From assembly GCA_964530325.1 (NCBI GenBank), contig CAZHAX010000017.1, forward strand, positions 1-62,364: a DNA stretch of 62,364 nucleotides. The letters run 5' to 3'. The notes under the pieces were generated by a model, which was given only the letters and a program-made list of their open reading frames with translations, did no database searches and had not been told where the DNA came from. Made by a program: the position numbers and the translations under genes. Shown here one piece after another: positions 26,971-35,566 of this stretch. The DNA comes from CAZHAX01 sp964530325. Its GTDB lineage: Bacteria > Chloroflexota > Anaerolineae > B4-G1. Numbering within the stretch: position 1 is the first letter of the stretch; each line of letters opens with the position of its first letter.

Positions 26971-26992
26971 CTCCCGGACAGCATGCCGGGAG
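26971..26992 (+). terminator. GC hairpin at the end of the nad operon
   Basis: CTCCCGG (26971-26977) pairs with CCGGGAG (26986-26992), 8-base loop. No T-tract follows, so termination is only possible. Confidence 0.4.
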
Positions 26993-27016
26993 CGTGCAAC
27001 CCTGCACAGCCTTCTG

Positions 27017-27090
27017 CGTATCATACCAAATGGGCCCTCATGGCCCCAACTATTCGCCGCGCTTCGACCAGACCTGTTCGGGCCCATTTG
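27017..27090. repeat. Dispersed intergenic element, copy 2 (copy 1 at 9299-9326)
   Basis: The segment CGTATCATACCAAATGGG with following CCCTCATGGCC (27017-27045) matches 9299-9326 at about 24 of 29 positions with one gap each. Here CAAATGGGCCC (27027-27037) also forms a perfect 11-bp inverted repeat with 27080-27090. Both copies lie 60-120 bases upstream of plus-strand genes. Confidence 0.45.
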
Positions 27091-27142
27091 ACCGCGGCGT
27101 ACGTATTGGATTCTGTGGCCCTTTGCAGGTTCAGGAGGAGAG

Positions 27143-28156
27143 ATGAGTACTCAGCAGTTCGTGTTTCCGGTCAGGTCGTCTTCGTCGGGCCGTACGGTGG
27201 GCAGCGTGCAGGGCGTGCTGCGCACGCTGATCTTCCTTGTCGTTTCCGTCATTCTTGGGCTGGCGACGCTCGTTGTCTGGCTGCTGGTCAGGCAGGTCTC
27301 CCCGTCTATCGCCTCCGGCCTATTGATGCTGGGATGGGGCGCGTCACTGATCGTGGGGGTTGCCATTTCCAGGTGCCTCTACGTCATCCCTGAGTTCGAG
27401 CGCGTCGTCATCCTCAAGCTGGGCAAGTTCGTCGGCGTACGCGGGCCGGGGATGTTCTGGGTGATTCCCTACCCGCCCTTCTACCAGTCGGTGGCCATGA
27501 AGCTCGATACCCGCGTCCAGACGCGGGTCATCACCGCTGCCCAGACGCTGACGGCGGACAACGTGCCGGTGGGCTGCGAGGCGGTCCTGTTCTGGCGTGT
27601 GGAGGACTCGAAGCAGGCCGCGCTCGAGGTGGCGAACTACGCCGAGGCCGTCTTCCAGGCGGCCAACAGCGCGCTCAAGGATACGATCGGTGGCCTGGAG
27701 CTGACTGACCTGCTGGGCGAGCGGGAGAAGGTCTCCAAACAGCTAAAGCACATTATCGACACGGCGGCGGCCTCGTTCGGCGTCGACGTCTCCTCGGTGG
27801 AGATCACCGATGTGCACGTGCCGAGCGACCTGATCCAGGAGCTGAGTGTGCTGGCTCAATCGCGCCGGGCGGCGAGCGCCAAGATCGCCGAGGCGGAGGC
27901 GGAGAAGCAGATCGCTCAGAAGCTGCAGGAGGCGTCCGAGCTGATGGGCTCGCAGGCGCTGGAGATGTACCGCCTCAACGTGCTGGAGCGCATCGGCCGC
28001 GAGGAGGGCAGCCAGATCGTCGTCTACGGCCTGAGCGGGTCGGACCAGAAGATGGAGAACATGCTCACGGCCACGGCGGCCGGCTCGCTGGCCCGCTCGA
28101 GGCCGGACGCCAGTGCCAAGAACGCAGCCAGCGACAAAACCGGTACGGCAGAATAA
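27143..28156 (+). CDS. SPFH/band 7 family protein (slipin)
   Basis: 337 aa. Two N-terminal membrane helices (residues 25-52, 57-80) are followed by an SPFH domain (82-240; EFERVVILKLGKFVGVRGPG, RVQTRVITAAQTLTADNVPV, DLLGEREKV) and a coiled-coil rich in Ala/Glu (ASAKIAEAEAEKQIAQ). The C-terminus is a flexible Ala/Ser/Lys tail. Slipins scaffold membrane microdomains; they are often paired with an NfeD-type protease, which is absent here. ATG 5 bases after AGGAGAG. A strong terminator ends the unit. Confidence 0.9.
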   Translation: MSTQQFVFPVRSSSSGRTVGSVQGVLRTLIFLVVSVILGLATLVVWLLVRQVSPSIASGLLMLGWGASLIVGVAISRCLYVIPEFERVVILKLGKFVGVRGPGMFWVIPYPPFYQSVAMKLDTRVQTRVITAAQTLTADNVPVGCEAVLFWRVEDSKQAALEVANYAEAVFQAANSALKDTIGGLELTDLLGEREKVSKQLKHIIDTAAASFGVDVSSVEITDVHVPSDLIQELSVLAQSRRAASAKIAEAEAEKQIAQKLQEASELMGSQALEMYRLNVLERIGREEGSQIVVYGLSGSDQKMENMLTATAAGSLARSRPDASAKNAASDKTGTAE

Positions 28157-28184
28157 CCTGCCCACGAGCACAGGAGTTCACAGT

Positions 28185-28220
28185 GCCCCCCTGCGACAAG
28201 CTCCAGGGGGGCTTTTCTCT
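28185..28220 (+). terminator. Rho-independent terminator of the slipin gene
   Basis: GCCCCCCTG (28185-28193) pairs with CAGGGGGGC (28204-28212), followed by TTTTCTCTCTCT. It lies 28 bases after the stop. Confidence 0.92.
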
Positions 28221-28248
28221 CTCTGCAGAGCCACGGCCAGCGGGACGT

Positions 28249-28277
28249 TTGTGTACACCCTTCCCCGGCGCTATAAT
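28249..28277 (+). promoter_or_regulatory. Promoter for the ferritin-VIT fusion gene
   Basis: TTGTGT (28249-28254), 17 bases, TATAAT (28272-28277). The -10 box is perfect. The leader to 28312 is about 28 bases. Confidence 0.6.
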
Positions 28278-28311
28278 CGTGCCGGCGACGAGCTCACGCG
28301 GAGGGTTGACT

Positions 28312-29184
28312 ATGGAGATTGCGCCGGAGGTACGGGAGAAGCTGCTGGGATTCCAGCGCAGCGAGATCACCGAGTTCAACATCTACTCCAAGCTGGCCCG
28401 GTCGATCAAGTGCGAGGAGAACCGCAAGGTCTTGCTGCAGATCGCCGCGGACGAGCTGCGCCACTACGGGGTCTGGCGGCAGTACACCGGCGTGGACGTC
28501 AGGCCGAGCCGGTGGCAGGTGTTCAAGTACGTCCTGATCTCCAGGCTTCTGGGCTTCACCTTCGGGGTCAAGCTGATGGAACGGGGCGAGGAGGACGCGC
28601 AGGAGAGCTATGGCGCACTGGCGCACATCATCGCCGACGCGGACGCGATCGCCAAGGACGAGGGCGACCACGAGGACGAGCTGCTGGCCCTGCTCGACGA
28701 GCAGTTGCTGCGCTACACCGGGTCGATCGTGCTGGGGCTGAACGACGCCCTCGTCGAGCTGACGGGCGCGCTGGCAGGGCTCACGCTGGCACTGGGCGAT
28801 AGGCAGCTGATAGCGCTGACGGGCTCGGTCACCGGCATTGCGGCGGCGCTGTCGATGGCGGCGTCGGAGTACCTATCAACCAAATCGGAGGAATCGCACC
28901 AGGACCCGGTGCGGGCTGCCCTCTATACCGGCGTGGCCTACATCATTGCCGTGGCGCTTCTGATCACTCCCTATCTCGTCCTGGATAACCTGTACCTGTG
29001 CCTGGCTAGCTCGCTCGGCCTGGCCGTGGCCATCATCGCCGCTTTCAACTACTACATCTCTGTAGCCCGCGACCTGCCCTTCCGCCGCCGCTTTCTGGAG
29101 ATGGCCGGACTGAGCCTGGGCGTCGCGGCGCTGAGCTTCGGGATTGGCTACCTGCTGCGGTCGGCGCTGGGCGTGGACGTGTGA
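28312..29184 (+). CDS. Rubrerythrin-like ferritin domain fused to VIT1/CCC1-type transporter
   Basis: 290 aa from the ATG at 28312 (GAGGGTTGACT upstream). The N-terminal half (residues 1-135) is a ferritin-like four-helix bundle with di-iron ligands in EITEFNIYSKL, DELRHYGVW, EEDAQESYG and DEGDHEDE. The C-terminal half (140-290) has four or five membrane helices like the VIT1/CCC1 family (GLNDALVELTGALAGLTLAL, MAASEYLSTKS). This is the plan of membrane-bound ferritin (MbfA-like): iron sensed or oxidised in the cytosol and moved across the membrane. The promoter and terminator around it make it monocistronic. Confidence 0.88.
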   Translation: MEIAPEVREKLLGFQRSEITEFNIYSKLARSIKCEENRKVLLQIAADELRHYGVWRQYTGVDVRPSRWQVFKYVLISRLLGFTFGVKLMERGEEDAQESYGALAHIIADADAIAKDEGDHEDELLALLDEQLLRYTGSIVLGLNDALVELTGALAGLTLALGDRQLIALTGSVTGIAAALSMAASEYLSTKSEESHQDPVRAALYTGVAYIIAVALLITPYLVLDNLYLCLASSLGLAVAIIAAFNYYISVARDLPFRRRFLEMAGLSLGVAALSFGIGYLLRSALGVDV

Positions 29185-29324
29185 GGAGGTCGTGAGGCCG
29201 ATACTGGCCGGCCACCCGCGAGTCGGCTGCCCCGCGCTGCTTGGTTCTAGAGCGGCTGACATAGTGGTCATCTCAGGGCCGGAACCAGGGCCAAGCGTCA
29301 GGCGACCGGAGGAATGCCCGATCT

Positions 29325-29522
29325 ATGGGAGTGAACTCGAGGATTGAGAAGCGCTGCGCTAAGGTGAGCCTGAGCTGCCAGACGAGCGACTTCGACTACT
29401 GGCAACGCCAACCGTATCAGGTTCGCTTGGCCGCGCTGGAGGAAGTGCGGCGGGAGTATCACCAGTGGCGATACGATGCTGAACCAAGACTTCAGAGAGT
29501 TCATACAGTCGTTGAACGATAG
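29325..29522 (+). CDS. Small antitoxin-like protein preceding a nucleotidyltransferase
   Basis: 65 aa. The C-terminal part (FDYWQRQPYQVRLAALEEV, then REYHQW and RLQRVHTVVER) follows the pattern of small proteins found directly upstream of nucleotidyltransferase genes: a Tyr-Trp pair, RLAALE, and the closing RLQRV-x-x-VER. The reading frame overlaps the next gene by 47 bases, as in many two-gene modules. The N-terminal 20 residues are less certain and the start could be later. Antitoxin function is inference. Confidence 0.55.
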   Translation: MGVNSRIEKRCAKVSLSCQTSDFDYWQRQPYQVRLAALEEVRREYHQWRYDAEPRLQRVHTVVER

Positions 29523-29913
29523 CCAGGTCCGGTACCTGGTTGTGGGCGGCTACGCAGTGGCGCTGCATGGCTACCCGCGCTATACCAAGGACCTGGACGT
29601 GTGGGTCGAGCGGAGCCCAGACAACGCGGCGAGGGTGGTCGAGGCGTTGGAGAAGCTTGGGTTTGGGTCATTGCGTCTACAGTCCTCGGACTTCATGGAG
29701 CCGGATCAGATCATCCAGCTGGGGTATGCGCCTGTGCGCGTAGACCTGATGACTACGCTGCCTGGGGTGGAGTTTGATAGGTGCTATGCCTCTCGGGTAG
29801 AGGTTGAGGTCGACGGAGTGGTGGTCAACTTCATTGATCTCGATGGTCTGAAGAAGAGCAAGAGGGCCTCGGGGCGATTGCAGGACCTGGCCGATCTGGA
29901 GAAGCTTGGCTAA
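29476..29913 (+). CDS. Nucleotidyltransferase (DUF6036/MNT-like)
   Basis: 145 aa. The nucleotidyltransferase core is seen in RYLVVGGYAVALHGYPRYTKDLDVWVE: a GG-Y-A loop followed by D-x-D (DLD). A later acidic residue in VRVDLMTTLPG is the third metal ligand candidate. The C-terminus (GLKKSKRASGRLQDLADLEKLG) matches this family of short enzymes. Such proteins transfer nucleotides to small molecules, RNA or proteins and occur in toxin-antitoxin-like pairs. Substrate not inferable. Confidence 0.85.
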   Translation: MLNQDFREFIQSLNDSQVRYLVVGGYAVALHGYPRYTKDLDVWVERSPDNAARVVEALEKLGFGSLRLQSSDFMEPDQIIQLGYAPVRVDLMTTLPGVEFDRCYASRVEVEVDGVVVNFIDLDGLKKSKRASGRLQDLADLEKLG

Positions 29914-30145
29914 GGGGCAGCGGCGTGAGGCCGCCGCAAGCGCTGTTTGCTGACGTCACGCGATCCACTGGATCCGACGTGAATGCGTGCCGCTGGCCCA
30001 GGAGCCTCAGGTGTCCGGAGGGATACCACGATGACCGAACACGAGCGAACGAGGTCTCGGGACGCTGGTTGCTCCGCCTGACGGGAGGGGATGGGGGACG
30101 ACGGTGCCGGCGCACTGTCGCCGATCCTGTGAGTGGGATAGGACG

Positions 30146-30736
30146 ATGAACTGCACTGAAGGAATGGGGGCCGAATATCCGAAGACACTGTACGCAGGCG
30201 ACTACGCGTTCGCGAGGAGTGGGGACGGCAGTATCGCCCGAATCACGCTCAGCCAGCTCGATCGGCTGGGCCAGGTGCTCTTGGGTTTCGTGCTGCTGAC
30301 TGCCATTGGTCTGGCCCTTGCTCTATCGTTGGCGGGGGCGATGGAAGTCGGCGAGGCGGTCCTGGCCATTGCTCTCGCCGGCTTGATCTGCGGCTTTCCG
30401 ATAGCGCATGCTCTGCTGCTCAGGAGAGCAGGCACGATGGAGTTCAATGCCGCCGCCGCGGTGCTGAAGATGGAGCAGGGCGTGCCGAGAAGGGAGATCC
30501 CCTTTGGCCATATCTCCAGGGTCGTGGCCAGCTACCGGCGAGTCGGCAAGGGATGGTCACGATTCGGGCGGATCGGGCGGTTCGCCATCACACTTGTGCT
30601 CGACGGCGGGAAGGCATTCCGTGTTGCCACGCTGAGCGGGCCGAAGGCGTGGAAGGAGGGGCAAGCCCTTGCTCTTGCTTCCATGATCGCCGAACTGACG
30701 GGAGCGCCACTGGAGACCGACATCGCCTCCAGGTAG
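30146..30736 (+). CDS. Membrane protein with PH-like C-terminal domain
   Basis: 196 aa from the ATG at 30146; a longer GTG form is less likely. Two membrane helices (residues 42-66, 71-95) are followed by a beta-rich soluble part (VLKMEQGVPRREIPFGHISRV, RFAITLVLDGGKAFRVATL) that looks like a bacterial PH-type domain. It resembles the gene at 46940 in layout (helices then beta domain) but not in sequence. No specific function is known to me. Confidence 0.65.
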   Translation: MNCTEGMGAEYPKTLYAGDYAFARSGDGSIARITLSQLDRLGQVLLGFVLLTAIGLALALSLAGAMEVGEAVLAIALAGLICGFPIAHALLLRRAGTMEFNAAAAVLKMEQGVPRREIPFGHISRVVASYRRVGKGWSRFGRIGRFAITLVLDGGKAFRVATLSGPKAWKEGQALALASMIAELTGAPLETDIASR

Positions 30737-30828
30737 GCGCGTATCGTGCGGTAGCCGTAGCCCGCGCCGGCAACCTACATGACGATCGCCGGGCTGCTTA
30801 GGCACTGAGAGTCGATAGCGAGAGGCTA

Positions 30829-31596
30829 GTGGAAGAACGAAAGCGCATTAGTGATAGGGACGCAGCAGGCGTAGCACCGCTAACCCTCAGCAGGCGGACC
30901 ATGGCGGGAGTAGTAGCGGTAGCTGTGGTATTGTGGATCAGTGCGGTCCTACTGTGGGTGCAGGCAGGTTTTGACAGATGGGTACTGGCCAGCCTCACCG
31001 CCCTTCGTATGAACGAGCTTGTTGCTGGCCTGGCCCACACGGCCAGCCACTACGGCATGCCGGTCATTGTACTCGTCTATCTGGTCTATTTGTTGTTTGC
31101 GTTCAAGCTCCCGCGGCTGCGGGATGCCTACCGGATCTACTTACTAGTCATCTTGATTTTCGGTGTTGCCGGCCCCGCCGGGGACTTCCTGAAGGAGGCC
31201 CTGGACCGCCCCCGGCCCTCTGTAGAATACGCCGGAGAGATCGAGGCCCTGCCGACAGCCGGGACGCCGGCCCTTCCGTCCGGGCATGCGACCAAGAGCG
31301 TGGCCCTGGCCCTACCCTTCCTGCTGTTCGTCGCGGCCGACGATAGATGGCATAAGTGGGTGAAGACCCTTCTGGCGGCTTCTGCCCTGAGCGTCTGCTG
31401 CTCCAGAGTGTTGCTCGGTGCGCACTACGTGAGTGATGTGCTGGCCGGTATCGGCATGGCGTTGATCTGTGTGCCGTTGGTGACGCTGTTGACCAACAAG
31501 ATGCTGGCGAGGATGAACAACCGGATCCTCGATCGTGCCGTCGTCGTCTGGGCTGCGATCCTCGTCGGACTGATGCTGTTCCTGGTTGCGAGCTGA
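30829..31596 (+). CDS. PAP2 family phosphatase
   Basis: 255 aa from a GTG after GAGAGG. Six membrane helices enclose the three acid-phosphatase motifs: KEALDRPRP (K-x6-RP), PSGHATKS (PSGH) and SRVLLGAHYVSDVLAG (SR-x5-H-x3-D). All catalytic residues are present. It dephosphorylates lipid phosphates such as undecaprenyl-PP or phosphatidate at the outer membrane face; the exact substrate cannot be told. Single gene between unrelated neighbours. Confidence 0.9.
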   Translation: MEERKRISDRDAAGVAPLTLSRRTMAGVVAVAVVLWISAVLLWVQAGFDRWVLASLTALRMNELVAGLAHTASHYGMPVIVLVYLVYLLFAFKLPRLRDAYRIYLLVILIFGVAGPAGDFLKEALDRPRPSVEYAGEIEALPTAGTPALPSGHATKSVALALPFLLFVAADDRWHKWVKTLLAASALSVCCSRVLLGAHYVSDVLAGIGMALICVPLVTLLTNKMLARMNNRILDRAVVVWAAILVGLMLFLVAS

Positions 31597-31703
31597 GGAG
31601 CTATTCGGAGCGCGGTTGAGCCTGCTCCGCGTCTCCGCTGCCGTGGCCCGCGGGAAGCCGGGGCGCGGGCGCGGTGGGCGCCGCGACTCGACAGGATTGT
31701 AGG

Positions 31704-32333
31704 ATGCGCGCGCTAGTCATTTGCGACGATCACTGGCACCCGGCCAGCCTGGTCCGCGAGGGCCTGGCGGGGATCAACGACGGCGAGTTCGTCTTCGACT
31801 GGGTCGAGGACGCTGCCGATTGGTCGCCCGAGCGCATGACGGCCTGTCCTCTGGTCATTCTAGCCAGGTCGAACCGCTCTGCGGCCGAGGAGACCGGCTG
31901 GATGACGGACGGCGTGCAGGCTGCCTTTGCCGACTACGTGCGCAGCGGCAATGGGCTGCTGGCCATCCACTCGGGCACGGCCGATTATGAGAATGCCCTG
32001 GTGCTCCGCAGCATCTTGGGCGGAGTGTTCTCCCATCATCCGGAGCAGTGCCCGGTCACCGTCGAGCCGCACCCGGGGCATCCGCTTGCGGCGGGGAGCC
32101 ACCCGTTCACCGTCCAGGACGAGCACTACTTCATGGAGATGGACGACCAAAGTGTGGATCTGTTCGTTACGACAAGATCTGAGCACGGCGAGCAGCCGGG
32201 TGGCTGGACCAGGACCGAGGGCGCCGGCCGCGTGGCCGTGCTGACGCCCGGCCACAACGTGGAGGTCTGGCGACAGCCCTCGTTCCAGGCCTTGCTGCGC
32301 AACGCCCTCCGCTGGTGTGGTGGGACGCTCTAG
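31704..32333 (+). CDS. ThuA-like protein
   Basis: 209 aa from the ATG at 31704. The ThuA/glutamine-amidotransferase-like fold is seen in ALVICDDHWHPA, FADYVRSGNGLLAIHSGTADY, FSHHPEQCPVTV, HPFTVQDEHYFMEMD and LTPGHNVEVWRQPSFQALLRNALRW. ThuA proteins occur with sugar catabolism genes and trehalose use. It is 18 bases ahead of an SDR gene, so these two may form an oxidoreductive sugar unit. Confidence 0.85.
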   Translation: MRALVICDDHWHPASLVREGLAGINDGEFVFDWVEDAADWSPERMTACPLVILARSNRSAAEETGWMTDGVQAAFADYVRSGNGLLAIHSGTADYENALVLRSILGGVFSHHPEQCPVTVEPHPGHPLAAGSHPFTVQDEHYFMEMDDQSVDLFVTTRSEHGEQPGGWTRTEGAGRVAVLTPGHNVEVWRQPSFQALLRNALRWCGGTL

Positions 32334-32351
32334 GTAGAAAAGGGACCTACG

Positions 32352-33071
32352 ATGGAGAGAACTGCCTTCGTCACAGGAGCTGACCGCGGCCTGGGCTTCG
32401 CCCTGTGCGCCGGGTTGCTCGATAAGGGCTGGCTGGTCTTCGCCGGGCAGTATATGCCGGACTGGCCCGACCTGGCTGCCCTGGCCGGCCAGTACCCGGA
32501 GAAGCTCCACCTGGTTCCGCTCGATGTCGCATCGGCGGAGTCCGCCGCAGCCGCCGCGCAGGCCGTGCAGGTGATCTCCGATCACCTCGATCTCCTGATC
32601 AACAACGCCGGCGTCAACTCGCCCACCGTCAGGGCTCCGATCGGCGAGCCGCAGGACTACGGCGAGATGCTCCGCCTGTTCGACGTCAACGCCCTGGGCC
32701 CGCTGCGGGTCGTGGAGGCCTTCCTGCTGCTAACCGGGCGAGGCAAGCTCAAGCGGCTCTGCTTCGTCTCTTCCGAGGCGGGCAGCGTTGCCCGGTCGGA
32801 GCGCACTGCCTGGTACGGCTACTGTATGTCGAAGGCGGCGCTGAATATGGCGGTCAAGAATCTGTTCAATGAGCTGCGGCCGCAGGGATATACCTTCCGT
32901 CTCTATCACCCGGGCTGGATTCGATCGTACATGGGCGGACAGAAGGACCTGGAGGCTGACCTGGAGCCGGAACAGGCGGCCGGGATGGCCATTGCCTTCT
33001 TCCTGGGGGACTTGGCGAACGAGGACCGGCTGGCGATGATCGACTACGAGGGGCAGGAGTGGCCCTGGTAG
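32352..33071 (+). CDS. Short-chain dehydrogenase/reductase
   Basis: 239 aa. The Rossmann motif appears as TGADRGLGFALC (TGxxxGxG form), followed by LDVAS, LLINNAGVN, the catalytic Ser (FVSSEAGSV) and YGYCMSKAALN (Y-x3-K). The catalytic Asn lies in LRLFDVNALGP. The protein is an NAD(P)-dependent oxidoreductase; its substrate is unknown. Likely co-transcribed with the ThuA-like gene. Confidence 0.92.
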   Translation: MERTAFVTGADRGLGFALCAGLLDKGWLVFAGQYMPDWPDLAALAGQYPEKLHLVPLDVASAESAAAAAQAVQVISDHLDLLINNAGVNSPTVRAPIGEPQDYGEMLRLFDVNALGPLRVVEAFLLLTGRGKLKRLCFVSSEAGSVARSERTAWYGYCMSKAALNMAVKNLFNELRPQGYTFRLYHPGWIRSYMGGQKDLEADLEPEQAAGMAIAFFLGDLANEDRLAMIDYEGQEWPW

Positions 33072-33177
33072 GGCTGTGGCTTCTGCATCCGGCTGGTATG
33101 GGCAGTGGCAAGAGGCTGAGCTGAGCGGGAGCAAGGGAGTGCGCGTCCCGGCTTGACGGACACAGGAGTGCGGATCC

Positions 33178-33597
33178 ATGCAGGAAGAAGAGGCTATCAG
33201 GGCAGCACTCGCACTGGCCGATAGGTGCAAGATCGCCATGCTGGGCACCAACGGCGACGACGGCTATCCGAACATCAAGGCCATGATCAAGATGGAGAAC
33301 GAAGGGCTGAACACGGTCTGGTTCAGCACCAACACGTGCTCGAGGCGGCTCGCCCAGGTGCTCCGCGAGCCCAAGTCCTGCGTCTACTTCGTCGACTTCG
33401 ACAAATGGATGGGCCTGATGCTCGTAGGCGAGGTCGAGGCGCTGCAAGACGCGCAGTCCAGGGAGCGCCTGTGGCGCGAGGGATACGAGAAGTACTATCC
33501 ATCAGGCGTGACCGACCCCGACTATACGGTCCTCCGCTTCACGGCCAGGCGGGGCAACTACTATCACGGCCTGTCGAACGTGACCTTCGAGCTATGA
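33178..33597 (+). CDS. Pyridoxamine 5'-phosphate oxidase-like flavin-binding protein
   Basis: 139 aa. The split-barrel fold of PNPOx-like proteins appears in CKIAMLGTNGDDGYPNIKAM, LNTVWFSTNTCSRRL, KSCVYFVDFDKWMGLMLVGEVE and DYTVLRFTARRGNYY. It is a small general-stress-type relative that probably binds FMN, F420 or haem; not a true PdxH. Confidence 0.88.
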   Translation: MQEEEAIRAALALADRCKIAMLGTNGDDGYPNIKAMIKMENEGLNTVWFSTNTCSRRLAQVLREPKSCVYFVDFDKWMGLMLVGEVEALQDAQSRERLWREGYEKYYPSGVTDPDYTVLRFTARRGNYYHGLSNVTFEL

Positions 33598-33658
33598 GCG
33601 AGGTAGATCTCAGCGCCCGGTACAGCGGCCCAGGGGACTGCGGCAGCAGGCAGCGAGC

Positions 33659-35041
33659 ATGACAGCCTTTCGAGCAATCCCCTTCCTGAGCGTGGCCCTC
33701 GTTCTGGCAGCCTGCGACGGGCCGGTGCCGGCTGAGCAGAATCCAACACCGCCGCCCGGCTCGAGCACCGCGCCCGCTCCGGTGGAGATCCGCTGGTTCA
33801 TCGGGCTGGGAACCGGTACGAACCCGGAGCAGTACTACGCGGAGGTCGACGCGGTCGAGGCCTTCAATGCCTCCCAGGAAGGGATCGAGATCGTCATCGA
33901 TGAGCCCGGCGCGAGCCTGGCCATCGACGTCCTGGCGACCATGATCGCCGAAGGGAACCCGCCGGACATCTTAGGCCCGGTGGGCCACCGGGTGGCGAGC
34001 GTATACTCCAGCCAATGGATGGACATCGAGCCGCTCTTGTCCGATTATGACCTGAGCGCCTACAACCCAGCCGTCTTCGAAGCCTGGCGGGTGCCGGGCA
34101 GAGGGATCGTCGGCTTTCCTGCGGGCGTCTATCCGTCGGCGATCTTCTACAATCGCGATCTCTTCGACGCGGCGGGCGTGCCCTATCCGCCGCACGGGTA
34201 TGACCAGCCATATGCCGACGGAGAGGAGTGGACCGTCGACAAGATGCAGGAAGTGGCAATGCTGCTGACGTTGGACGCGACGGGGCGCAATGCGTACGAC
34301 CCGGCCTTCGATGCGGAAGACATCGTCCAATACGGGTACGTTCCGCTGTGGGCGCTGGCGTCCGACGTCGCCTCGCTCTTCGGGCCAGGATCGTTCGTCG
34401 ACGGCGAAGGGAACGGGGCGCTGCCGGAACAATGGGCCCAGGCGTTCCGCTGGTACTACGATGGGATATGGGCGAGTCACTTCGTGCCCGGAGGCCTGTG
34501 GGTTGACGGCGAGCCTGCCGGCAACCCATTCGACGAAGGTAACGTGGCCATGGCCCACTCCCATTCCTGGTACACCTGCTGCGTGGGAGACGTTGTGAAT
34601 TGGGACCTGGCCGCCGTGCCGGCGTATGATGGTCAGGTGACCGCCAAGCTGCACGCGGACATGATCGGCCTGTTCAGGAGCACCGAGCGCGCTGAGGAAG
34701 CGATGGAGGCGCTGTACTACCTGGCCACGCAGCCCAAGCTTATCGACGCCTGGCACGGTATGCCGCCGCCGACCAGCTTGCAGGCAGGCTTCTTCGCTGA
34801 GCTGGACGAGCGGTTCCCTCAGGGGGTCGACTGGCAGGTGTTTGTCGATGGGCTCGACTATCCCGACGTGCCCAACCACGAGTGGTGGCTGCCCGGTGAG
34901 CGAGAGCTGGGCGGAAGGACGACGTGGCGGGCGGACGATCGGCTGGACGAGTTCTACGCGCTGCTCAGCAACACGCCGGGGCTTGACGTCGAGGCTGAGC
35001 TGGAGGCGCTGATCGCGGACCTGGAGGCGATCTTTGACTAG
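33659..35041 (+). CDS. Extracellular solute-binding lipoprotein
   Basis: 460 aa. A lipoprotein signal (LSVALVLAACDG, Cys19) and a Pro/Ser linker precede a family-1-like sugar-binding protein: EAFNASQEGIEIVIDEP, PPDILGPVGHRVASVY, GFPAGVYPSAIFYNRDLFDAAGVPYPP and FDEGNVAMAHSHSWY. Extra segments near 210-260 make it longer than most. It should capture a (oligo)saccharide at the cell surface for an ABC importer. No permease or ATPase gene is adjacent, so partner subunits are elsewhere. Confidence 0.88.
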   Translation: MTAFRAIPFLSVALVLAACDGPVPAEQNPTPPPGSSTAPAPVEIRWFIGLGTGTNPEQYYAEVDAVEAFNASQEGIEIVIDEPGASLAIDVLATMIAEGNPPDILGPVGHRVASVYSSQWMDIEPLLSDYDLSAYNPAVFEAWRVPGRGIVGFPAGVYPSAIFYNRDLFDAAGVPYPPHGYDQPYADGEEWTVDKMQEVAMLLTLDATGRNAYDPAFDAEDIVQYGYVPLWALASDVASLFGPGSFVDGEGNGALPEQWAQAFRWYYDGIWASHFVPGGLWVDGEPAGNPFDEGNVAMAHSHSWYTCCVGDVVNWDLAAVPAYDGQVTAKLHADMIGLFRSTERAEEAMEALYYLATQPKLIDAWHGMPPPTSLQAGFFAELDERFPQGVDWQVFVDGLDYPDVPNHEWWLPGERELGGRTTWRADDRLDEFYALLSNTPGLDVEAELEALIADLEAIFD

Positions 35042-35080
35042 TCCCGACTGCCGCATGGCGGATGCTGGAGGCCACCCCCG

Positions 35081-35512
35081 ATGAACAGAATCCACGTTAT
35101 CACGCTCGGTGTGGAGGACATCAACAGGGCGTTAAGGTTCTATCGAGACGGCCTGGGTTTCTCCACCACGGTAGCGGAAGAGGATCCCGCCATCGTCTTC
35201 TTCCAGAGCGAAGGCGTCACCCTGGCCCTCTGCCCGAGGGCGGGTCTGGCCAGGGATATCGACGAGAGCAACCCGCCTGAGGGCGCCGGCTTCTCCGGCA
35301 CGACGCTGGCCTACGTAGTGAAGGAGCGAGAGCAGGTGGAGCAGGTGCTCGCTCTTGCCGAGAAGGCGGGAGGGAGAATAGCCAAGAGACCCCAGGAGGC
35401 ATTCTGGGGCGGCTACCACGGCTACTTCGCCGACCCCGACGGCTACTACTGGGAGGTGATGTACTGGGAGAACTGGAAGCTCAAGCCCGACGGCGGTCTG
35501 TATGTCGACTGA
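35081..35512 (+). CDS. VOC family (glyoxalase-like) protein
   Basis: 143 aa. Two beta-alpha-beta3 units with VITLGVEDINRALRFYRDGLGF and, at the C-terminus, GYHGYFADPDGYYWEVMYW. His5 region and the terminal Glu (YYWEVMY) are candidate metal ligands. The group includes glyoxalases, dioxygenases and resistance proteins; the substrate cannot be assigned. Confidence 0.9.
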   Translation: MNRIHVITLGVEDINRALRFYRDGLGFSTTVAEEDPAIVFFQSEGVTLALCPRAGLARDIDESNPPEGAGFSGTTLAYVVKEREQVEQVLALAEKAGGRIAKRPQEAFWGGYHGYFADPDGYYWEVMYWENWKLKPDGGLYVD

Positions 35513-35566
35513 TCGCTAGAGGCGACGGGCCGTCACAACGCGCGACCAATCAGAGGAGGTGTTGAA

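Noticed and set aside
27027..27090. Inverted repeat as a transcription terminator of the nad operon
   Set aside because: The 42-base loop and missing T-tract make a terminator unlikely; treated as a dispersed element.
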